Source: Psychrobacter pacificensis (lineage in GTDB: Bacteria > Pseudomonadota > Gammaproteobacteria > Pseudomonadales > Moraxellaceae). Taken from it: a DNA stretch of 64,000 bases. Position numbers and translations under genes: made by a program. Each line of letters starts with the position of its first letter. The first letter of the stretch is position 1. Of the stretch, positions 58,099-64,000 are shown one piece after another. Location: the NCBI RefSeq assembly GCF_900101915.1, contig NZ_FNAL01000003.1, positions 1 to 64,000 of the forward strand. Reading direction: 5' to 3'. The notes below the pieces were generated by a model. The model was not told the origin of the DNA, searched no databases, and was given only the letters and a program-made list of their open reading frames with translations.

Positions 58099-59106
58099 TA
58101 GAGTAACTACAATTTTTCCTATTTGCTGATTTGATTCAAGATAGCGCTGAGCGTCATGCATGTCCTCAAAGTTAAAGCAACGGTCGATCACTGGACGAAG
58201 ATATCCTGCACCTATACTGCTCAGAATAAATCGTCTGGCTTGCTCCCTTAGAACAGAGTCATGGAGAACCTCAAGGAACAAAAAACCTCGCATGGTTAAG
58301 CTCTTGCGTAATGCAATTTTAAGGGGAAATGGTGTGTTCTCCGGGCTAAGTGCACCATGCATAACCATAGTTCCTCCCACAGACATCGCTTTTGCAATCT
58401 GTTCAATATGTGGCCCTCCTACAGCATCGAAGGCGACATCAAGATGTTCTCCACCCAAACGTAAAACAAGCGCCTCATACAAATCTGGTTCATCTTCACT
58501 GGCTATAACATCTTTAACACCGAGATCCAGTAAACGTTGCTTTTTCTCTATCGTCTGTGTACTTGCAATGACCTTAGCACCCGCTGCTTCAGCTATCTGT
58601 ATCGCAGCTAGTCCTACGCTACTTGAAGCTGCTGTGATCAAGATCGTTTTTCCTTTCGATAATCCACCAGCATGGATGACACCACCCCAAGCCGTCAAAT
58701 ACTGCATCCAGATTGAAGAAGCTTCTTCCCAGCTTAAACTGTCGGGTTTGTGAACTAAAAAATTTTCTGGAATCAGAAGCTTGTCCGCATATGTCCCATA
58801 TTTGGCTAGATTGTCAGTCGGAAGAATCGATACTGCATCTCCTGGAGAAAATTGGCGTACACCTTCACCTACCGCAAGAACTATGCCTGCTCCCTCATAT
58901 CCCAGACGAGAAGGGAATACTGCCTTTTGAATATAAGTACCACGCCGAAACATTACATCGGCTCGGTTGAGTCCGATCGTTTTCATCTGGATTAGAACTT
59001 CTCCTGCGGCTGGTAAAGCAACAGGAAGAGTTTCTAATGTCAGAACATCTGTATCTCCAATACTATTGAAGCGCCAAGTCTTGGCCTGAAGTGCGTTAAA
59101 TGACAT
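58057..59106 (-). CDS. Quinone-oxidoreductase-like MDR enzyme 2, C-terminus supplied by a MITE
   Basis: 349 residues, a zinc-free medium-chain dehydrogenase (AASSSVGLAAIQIAEAAGAKV as NADPH motif, GLNRADVMFRRGTY, VGGTMVMHGALS). It normally should end shortly after GKIVVTL. Here GRVEHSQIGTADR follows, which is read from the MITE at 57822. Removing the MITE and one TA gives VVTLDT and a TGA. Whether the tail affects the enzyme is unknown. The ATG at 59106 overlaps the stop of the upstream reductase gene by 11 bases. Confidence 0.88.
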   Translation of the reverse strand: MSFNALQAKTWRFNSIGDTDVLTLETLPVALPAAGEVLIQMKTIGLNRADVMFRRGTYIQKAVFPSRLGYEGAGIVLAVGEGVRQFSPGDAVSILPTDNLAKYGTYADKLLIPENFLVHKPDSLSWEEASSIWMQYLTAWGGVIHAGGLSKGKTILITAASSSVGLAAIQIAEAAGAKVIASTQTIEKKQRLLDLGVKDVIASEDEPDLYEALVLRLGGEHLDVAFDAVGGPHIEQIAKAMSVGGTMVMHGALSPENTPFPLKIALRKSLTMRGFLFLEVLHDSVLREQARRFILSSIGAGYLRPVIDRCFNFEDMHDAQRYLESNQQIGKIVVTLGRVEHSQIGTADR

Positions 59107-60091
59107 CGATAACTACCTTAATATTGGCAGAGCGATCTTGAACAGCATCATGAGCCTCAATCGCTTGGTCTAGAGTAAAATGACGAGGATCAACAATAGC
59201 ACGCAGTTTACCTTCCTCAACGAGACGAGTCGCGGTCTTAAGGATATCACCATGATGAGAACGGCGATTCCCTGTTAACGTCGGCATTAGGACGAATACG
59301 CCAGACACTGTGGCACACCGTAGAGATGAATTCGCTAAGTTATGATTGCCAAATGCAGCACAGCTGGTGATGTGGCCATAGTGAGTCGTCATGGAAAGTG
59401 ACGCTTCGAGTACTGGACCCCCCACAGTGTCGTAAACAATGTTAAAACCTTGACCCTCAGGGCTTGCAGCAATAATGTCATCGGAAGATGCTGTTGTGTA
59501 ATCGAGAGGTGTTGCACCGAGTTCTGAAATCAGTGATTGATCAGCTGTACGACCAGTCGCCCAAACATTTGCATCAAGTGCTTTTGCAAGCTGAACCACC
59601 ATATAACCAACGCCACCAGCACCACCTTGAACCAGTACAGTTTGCCCTGGTTGGACCTTCGCATTATCCACTAAACCTTCCCAAGCGGTGAGGAACGTCA
59701 ATGGTAGTACTGCTGCCTCGCGCATAGAGATATTCCGTGGCTTTAATGCGATCAGATCAGCATCTACTGCAACATATTCTGCTAAAGATCCTTGAAGACC
59801 ACGAACGCCACCTATCAGACCGTAAACTTCATCTCCGACGTTGAAGTGAGTGACACCTTCACCAACAGCAGTTACAACCCCAGCCATATCCGTTCCCAAC
59901 ACGGCAGGAAGCTCTGGCATAGCATATGGTGCTTCACCAAGACGAATTTTATAATCAATAGGGTTTACACCACTCGCATGAATACGTACTAGAACTTGCC
60001 CAGCCTCTGGTTGAGGTATAGGGAGTTCTACACGTTTAAATTCATGATCACCAAAACTTTCTAGGATAAGCGCATTCATCATCTTACTCAT
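59096..60091 (-). CDS. Quinone-oxidoreductase-like MDR enzyme 3
   Basis: 331 residues. AAGGA precedes the ATG. NADPH motif VQGGAGGVGYMVVQLAKA, ASGVNPIDYKIRLGEAP, LGTDMAGVVTAVGEGV and the C-terminal DRSANIKVVIDVI. No zinc ligands, so it is the quinone/enal-reductase type. It overlaps the next reductase gene by 11 bases, so the two are translationally coupled. The upstream region holds the presumed LysR site shared with the SDR gene. Possible role: reduction of quinones or unsaturated carbonyls. Confidence 0.9.
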   Translation of the reverse strand: MSKMMNALILESFGDHEFKRVELPIPQPEAGQVLVRIHASGVNPIDYKIRLGEAPYAMPELPAVLGTDMAGVVTAVGEGVTHFNVGDEVYGLIGGVRGLQGSLAEYVAVDADLIALKPRNISMREAAVLPLTFLTAWEGLVDNAKVQPGQTVLVQGGAGGVGYMVVQLAKALDANVWATGRTADQSLISELGATPLDYTTASSDDIIAASPEGQGFNIVYDTVGGPVLEASLSMTTHYGHITSCAAFGNHNLANSSLRCATVSGVFVLMPTLTGNRRSHHGDILKTATRLVEEGKLRAIVDPRHFTLDQAIEAHDAVQDRSANIKVVIDVI

Positions 60092-60167
60092 AGTTGTTCC
60101 TTATTCTTAACTGGGGGATGAGATGCACAATACCAAAGTAAATTAATCCAATAAATGATATTTATAG

Positions 60168-60207
60168 GATTTAATAATTCCTAAATAATGAATAATAAAT
60201 ATTATCT
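60168..60207 (-). promoter_or_regulatory. Second copy of the LysR-type control site, upstream of MDR enzyme 3
   Basis: TAGGA-N9-TCCTA (about 60168-60184) followed by ATGAATAATAAATATTATCT (60188-60207) resembles the SDR-LysR site. The -10-like ATAATA words near it may be part of the promoter. Confidence 0.5.
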
Positions 60208-60244
60208 GCTCACTAAAGAAGTGGGGTTCAGCAGATGCTTACCA

Positions 60245-60280
60245 AAAAAAAAGAGATCTACACAGACCTCTTTTTTATTT
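60245..60280 (-). terminator. Terminator-like hairpin between MDR3 and a small remnant
   Basis: AAAAAGAG and CTCTTTTT around an inner 12-base loop, with A/T runs on both sides. On the minus strand it follows the remnant at 60298. Confidence 0.7.
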
Positions 60281-60297
60281 GGGTTTAATACGTGAAA

Positions 60298-60483
60298 TTA
60301 TTGCTGAGTGCCATCTTCATTCAGAATTTGCCCTGTGTGCTTTGGTTTAATTAAAGGTGCAGTCGGACGCGGTCCTGTATATTGCAAGCCGATACCAGCA
60401 TAGACATCATCTGCTGCAATTTCAGCCTCTACCATGTCAAGGTAGGTCGACCAAAGTGCATATCCTGACAATATCTTACACAC
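60298..60483 (-). pseudogene. Unidentified protein, C-terminal remnant
   Basis: 61 codons that can open only at GTG 60483, with no ribosome site. AEIAADDVYAGIGLQYTGPR and PTAPLIKPKHTGQILNEDG look like genuine protein sequence, and the gene ends in a proper terminator. The front is missing, since upstream DNA (60484-60560) is AT-rich without sense. I do not recognise the family. I call it a remnant and not a whole gene. Confidence 0.5.
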
Positions 60484-60764
60484 GTTGATATTGTTAGCCT
60501 GTAAATATTATTCAATTGAATAATCACAATGTAAATTATAATGCAATAAAATTTAACTCGTATTTGGGCACTGTATTTTTATAGTGTTTTTACCTCTACT
60601 CAAGCCCTTCTCAGAACAAAAAAACTATGTTTGTTCGTTGAGAATCTATTCTTATTACGTCAGCTATTGTCGTTTTTGAATTTCTACGTATTGTTCCTAC
60701 TGCTTATTCTCTGCATAACATAAGGAGGTTACTGTTCTAATCTCTGCATATCTCTGGGGAACGT

Positions 60765-60947
60765 ATGAAGCATACTACTTATATTCATGAGCACTCAAAT
60801 TGGACTGAATGGCAATGGTCGGACAAGAAGCTATTGCCACTCGTCAGTCGTGTGCGGATATTACAAGGCCGTTTATTAGGAAAGCTACTAACACTAGGGT
60901 TCGATCTGAATGTTGAGGCGCAATTATTTGACGGCAGGGGTCAATAA
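60765..60947 (+). pseudogene. Fic-family protein, N-terminal stub
   Basis: 60 codons. YIHEHSNWTEWQWSDKKLLP and RVRILQGRLLGKLLTLGFDL match the DUF4172 N-terminal part of Fic-domain adenylyltransferases, which are normally about 370 residues. After FDLNVEA the frame runs QLFDGRGQ and stops. The Fic motif HPFxxGNGR does not appear downstream. The upstream end (GGGGAACGT ATG) is intact. The catalytic part was deleted. Confidence 0.75.
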
Positions 60948-61064
60948 TTCTTATCATTTACTTGGTTATTAAGTGAAGGAGCCAAAAACAACCACCCCTC
61001 CACATAGCCTTAATTCAGTCCATTACTCCTAAAATAAAATGACACAGTAGATGAATACTTGTCC

Positions 61065-61661
61065 TTATAAGATCTGACAAGCCTCATCAAAGTCTAATCT
61101 TGGCAGACGGCTGTATAACTGGTCCTCTTGACCATAACCTATATTGATGAGCAGGTTTGAAGTCCAATTACTGTCTTTAAGAAAAATTTTATCTACCAGT
61201 TCATTATTAAATCCAGACATAGGGCCGGTGTCTAAACCCAAGGCTCTACAAGCCAAGATTAGATAAGCCGCTTGCATAGAACTGTTTCTAAACGCCGTTT
61301 CTTTTATCAGTTCAGGACTAGAGTTAAACCATGACCGGGCATCCGTATGTGGAAATAATTTAGGAAGCTCTTCATAAAACTCATTATCATAAGCGACAAT
61401 AACGGTGATAGGTGCTGTCATTGTTTTTTCGATATTACCTGAAGATAGTGCTGGTTCTAAGCGCGCTTTAGCATCATCAGACTTCAGAAATACAAACCGT
61501 GCAGGTGAACAGTTAGCCGAGGTAGGCGCCATTTTGACCAGGTGATAGATCTCTTCAAGTAGTGCATCTGGTACGTCTTTTTTTTGCCAAGCATTAAAGG
61601 ATCTGGCTTTACCAAACAGCTGATCGAGATCTGCTGAAGATAACGATAGGGAGTTAGTCAT
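61065..61661 (-). CDS. rutE: Malonic semialdehyde reductase RutE
   Basis: 198 residues. It is a small nitroreductase-fold FMN enzyme: [52 protein letters not shown] and [12 protein letters not shown]. This is the RutE group, which reduces malonic semialdehyde to 3-hydroxypropionate in uracil degradation. It is directly preceded by rutD (18 bases between the genes), and the two are the last genes of the minus-strand run rutE-rutD-ribB-mmsA. Confidence 0.9.
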   Translation of the reverse strand: MTNSLSLSSADLDQLFGKARSFNAWQKKDVPDALLEEIYHLVKMAPTSANCSPARFVFLKSDDAKARLEPALSSGNIEKTMTAPITVIVAYDNEFYEELPKLFPHTDARSWFNSSPELIKETAFRNSSMQAAYLILACRALGLDTGPMSGFNNELVDKIFLKDSNWTSNLLINIGYGQEDQLYSRLPRLDFDEACQIL

Positions 61662-61679
61662 AACATTTCCTTATTGATA

Positions 61680-62456
61680 TTAAATTTTGGATAAGAATTG
61701 AAGAATTTTGCTATTGGTTGGGCAGGTCTCTGTGATTGTGCTGGCATGGCCACCCGTCACCATTAACTCAAACTGTGCATTTTGCATATTATTGGCCAAA
61801 GCCAGACCGCGTTGCCAGGGCACCAACACATCATCAAGATTGCTTAAAACTAACGTTTTATTTTTGATATGCTTAGCGTTTATCAGGGGCTGATAAGACT
61901 GCAAGGCTTTTAATCTCGTTGAGACGTTTTCAATGGGAGTAAAATTAGCAATAGCTTTATCTTCTTTTTGCGTGAGTGCCTCTATGTTGTCTGAGATCCA
62001 TATAGGCGGGTATAAAAATATCGCTTGAGCACGTACAAATGCCTCTACACCTGTATCTTGTAGTAAACTGGTTCGCATACGAAAACATTTAATAGTGTGA
62101 GGATCTAGGCTTTCCCAACCATTTAAGATGACCAGTTTATTTAACAACTCTGGCGCTTTATAAGCGATTTCCATACCGATAAATCCGCCAAGTGCGTGAC
62201 CGACGAAATGACAGTTAGAAAGCCCTTCTTGTTTTAAGATTTCAATTAATTGATCCGCTAAATCTTGCATAGAATAGTCATCGGGTAAGAGATCACTATC
62301 AGGTGATACCCCCTCTTGTTCATAGCAAATCACATTGTAATGCTCGGTAAAACTCTCAATTTGAGGTGACCAAAAATCAGCATGCCCGCCTAAACCTGAA
62401 CTAAATACGACCGTTTCTGACGTGTCGTTCTTACAAGGATATTTTTCAACTAACAT
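61680..62456 (-). CDS. rutD: Aminoacrylate hydrolase RutD
   Basis: 258 residues, an alpha/beta hydrolase. RutD features: CHFVGHALGGFIGMEIAYKAPELLNKLV with Ala at the nucleophile-elbow position (GHALG instead of GHSMG, as in E. coli RutD), LNGWESLDPHTIKCFRMRTSLL and FLYPPIWISDNIEAL. The C-terminal His is in VTGGHASTI. It helps aminoacrylate lose ammonia to give malonic semialdehyde. Other rut genes (A, B, C, F) are not in the window. Confidence 0.9.
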   Translation of the reverse strand: MLVEKYPCKNDTSETVVFSSGLGGHADFWSPQIESFTEHYNVICYEQEGVSPDSDLLPDDYSMQDLADQLIEILKQEGLSNCHFVGHALGGFIGMEIAYKAPELLNKLVILNGWESLDPHTIKCFRMRTSLLQDTGVEAFVRAQAIFLYPPIWISDNIEALTQKEDKAIANFTPIENVSTRLKALQSYQPLINAKHIKNKTLVLSNLDDVLVPWQRGLALANNMQNAQFELMVTGGHASTITETCPTNSKILQFLSKI

Positions 62457-62537
62457 AGGGTTTCATCCAATTTTAGTAAAATTCAAATTGCGGTAAAAAT
62501 ATCTAGTAGCTTATAAAATCAAGTTAAATTAAATCTA

Positions 62538-63221
62538 CTAAATCAATTCAACAGTACGCTCATCGCTTTCATCATAGTCATATGCTACGGTTTCTTCGAA
62601 ATTTTCGACAGTTTCTTGAGACTTAATATATTTAATTAACGCGTCTATGGTGCCGACCTTTAGGTTGTGAGTATCGGAGAATTTCATCAGATCATTTCTC
62701 CGAGCCATTTCACCATCTTGGTTGATGATTTCTACAATAACCGCAGCAGGCTCCAAGCCAGCCAGTCTCGTTAAATCGCAACCTGCCTCAGTGTGACCGG
62801 CGCGTTCTAAAACACCGCCTTCTTTAGCCACTAATGGAAAAATATGACCTGGGGTTACGACATCATCAAAAGTAACGTCTTGAGACACCGCAGTTCTAAT
62901 AGTATGAGCTCTGTCTGCCGTTGATATTCCGGTACTTACGCCTTTTGCCGCATCAATGGAAACAGTGAAATTTGTACTATAAGGTGCTTGGTTGTCTTTG
63001 CACATGAGAGGTAGTTTTAATTTTTTGCAACGCTCGGAGGTCAAGGTCAAACAAACCAAGCCTTTGGCATGTGTAATCATAAAATTGATATCATCAGGCT
63101 TGGCTAAAGTGGCTGCCATAATCAGGTCACCTTCATTTTCCCGATCCTCATCATCCATGATTATGACCATCTTGCCAGCTTTAATATCTTCAATGATTTC
63201 TGGTATTGTATTGATATTCAT
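62538..63221 (-). CDS. ribB: 3,4-dihydroxy-2-butanone 4-phosphate synthase RibB
   Basis: 227 residues from the ATG at 63221, which GGTGG precedes. It makes a riboflavin precursor from ribulose 5-phosphate. Motifs: GKMVIIMDDEDRENEGDLIM (metal-binding Glu-rich loop), STGISTADRAHTI, TPGHIFPLVAKEGGVLERAGHTEA and DLTRLAGLEPAAVIVEI. There is no GTP-cyclohydrolase half. Its place between rutD and mmsA suggests it supplies flavin for the FMN-dependent Rut enzymes. No FMN riboswitch is visible upstream. Confidence 0.94.
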   Translation of the reverse strand: MNINTIPEIIEDIKAGKMVIIMDDEDRENEGDLIMAATLAKPDDINFMITHAKGLVCLTLTSERCKKLKLPLMCKDNQAPYSTNFTVSIDAAKGVSTGISTADRAHTIRTAVSQDVTFDDVVTPGHIFPLVAKEGGVLERAGHTEAGCDLTRLAGLEPAAVIVEIINQDGEMARRNDLMKFSDTHNLKVGTIDALIKYIKSQETVENFEETVAYDYDESDERTVELI

Positions 63222-63330
63222 AAAATCCACCATTTGTACTTATATTTGCTTTTGTATGTTGTTATGTAGAGCCTATTGTCAATTAATCACATGCTCTACA
63301 TAACCTCCTACTTTTGATACGGCTGCATAG

Positions 63331-64000
63331 CTACTTCATAGAAATAGTGGTATTTACGCCTTCACTAGCATCCTCATCAAACCAGCGTGATATCACCGTT
63401 TTCGTCTGCGTATAAAACTGTACCGCTTGCTTACCATAAGGACCTAAGTCACCGAGCTTACTCGCTCTAGACCCTGTAAACGAAAACATCGGTAGCGGTA
63501 CTGGAATCGGTAGGTTGATACCTACTTGTCCGACATCGATATCTTGTTGGAACTTGTGTGCATGGGCGCCAGACTGGGTGAAAATTGCAGTGCCATTACC
63601 ATTTGGATTGGTATTGATAATCTTAATGGCTTCCTCAAGCGTGTCGGCATACATAATGCATAATACAGGGCCAAAAATCTCTTCGGTATAGCAGCTCATA
63701 TCAGTGGTTACATTGTCCAAAATAGTTGGTCCAACAAAGTTACCTTCTTCATAACCTTCTACCTGACAACCACGACCATCTAGTTTGATAGTTGCCCCTT
63801 CGTCTATCCCTGCTTGAATTAAGCGCTCGACACGGGCTTTGGCTTGCTTAGATATTAGCGGACCTAAGTCTTTATCATCCTTTCCAGCAGACACTACCAG
63901 CTGTGCTGATTTTTCTACAATCTCATCGACCCACTGTTTAGACTCTCCAACCAATACCACGACAGACAGTGCCATGCATCGCTGCCCTGCTGCACCAAAT
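63331..64000 (-). CDS. mmsA: Methylmalonate-semialdehyde dehydrogenase MmsA, C-terminal part (runs past window edge)
   Basis: 223 residues in the window; the gene continues to the right. The catalytic Cys is in [20 protein letters not shown]. The C-terminal [20 protein letters not shown] and [40 protein letters not shown] are the MmsA signature. It converts malonic or methylmalonic semialdehyde with CoA to acetyl-CoA or propionyl-CoA, the alternative to RutE for the product of uracil or thymine breakdown. Confidence 0.93.
   Translation of the reverse strand, partial: FGAAGQRCMALSVVVLVGESKQWVDEIVEKSAQLVVSAGKDDKDLGPLISKQAKARVERLIQAGIDEGATIKLDGRGCQVEGYEEGNFVGPTILDNVTTDMSCYTEEIFGPVLCIMYADTLEEAIKIINTNPNGNGTAIFTQSGAHAHKFQQDIDVGQVGINLPIPVPLPMFSFTGSRASKLGDLGPYGKQAVQFYTQTKTVISRWFDEDASEGVNTTISMK

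Noticed and set aside
63222-63330. FMN riboswitch upstream of ribB
   Set aside because: The 109-base gap has none of the conserved FMN aptamer blocks and is shorter than a usual aptamer plus expression platform.

Overview
The window looks like a chromosomal segment of a gamma-proteobacterium of the family Moraxellaceae, most likely Psychrobacter. This is inferred from moderate GC content, the close resemblance of the lipid A phosphoethanolamine transferase to the Moraxella-type MCR enzymes, the AspA/BetA-BetB/KtrAB gene set, and many Psychrobacter-like IS3 remnants. No database search was possible, so the genus is an inference.

Layout. 1-1.9 kb: an IS3-family element enters from the left and cuts off the front of a RelA/SpoT-domain gene, which is followed by a NERD-domain gene. 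1.9-8 kb: a dppABCDF dipeptide ABC-transporter operon (minus strand). 8.5-11.9 kb: aldehyde dehydrogenase, alcohol dehydrogenase and DUF779 genes. 12.2-15.6 kb: PIF1-like helicase, a GAPDH/erythrose-4-phosphate dehydrogenase-like gene and tRNA-Ser. 15.7-18.8 kb: a lipoprotein, a ribbon-helix-helix protein, tRNA-Asn, and an SMR efflux gene with a TetR regulator. 18.9-24.6 kb: betB, betA and betT for choline uptake and glycine betaine synthesis. 24.8-30.5 kb: YgjP-like hydrolase, EamA exporter, ktrBA potassium uptake, a DUF3124 lipoprotein and a thioesterase. 30.5-31.4 kb: a decayed cytochrome c gene. 31.5-37 kb: a lipid A modification block made of PAP2 phosphatase, DgkA, a two-component system and an MCR-like EptA. 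37-41.4 kb: a Crp/Fnr regulator with a broken front end and a Cache histidine kinase with its double-receiver partner. 41.5-43.4 kb: remnants of TauE/SafE and GntP transporters and a lipoprotein. 43.9-49.1 kb: LysR regulator, aspA, rluF, a parvulin and a patatin.

49.3-60.9 kb is the accessory part: two decayed IS3 elements, a serine recombinase, a formaldehyde/alcohol dehydrogenase, and a set of NAD(P)H:quinone-reductase-like, SDR and ABM-monooxygenase genes around a LysR regulator. Small TA-flanked inverted-repeat elements (MITEs) of two families have inserted among these genes. One landed inside the stop codon of a reductase gene and rebuilt it. Another landed two codons before the stop of a second reductase and now encodes its last 13 residues. 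The pre-insertion sequences can be read directly by joining the flanks. The region ends with a Fic-family stub.

61-64 kb: rutE, rutD, ribB and mmsA, a segment of pyrimidine-degradation metabolism with a flavin-precursor gene embedded in it.

There is no CRISPR array, rRNA operon or recognisable prophage. The most unusual material is the MITE/reductase region, the MCR-like lipid A block, and several genes caught in the course of decay.
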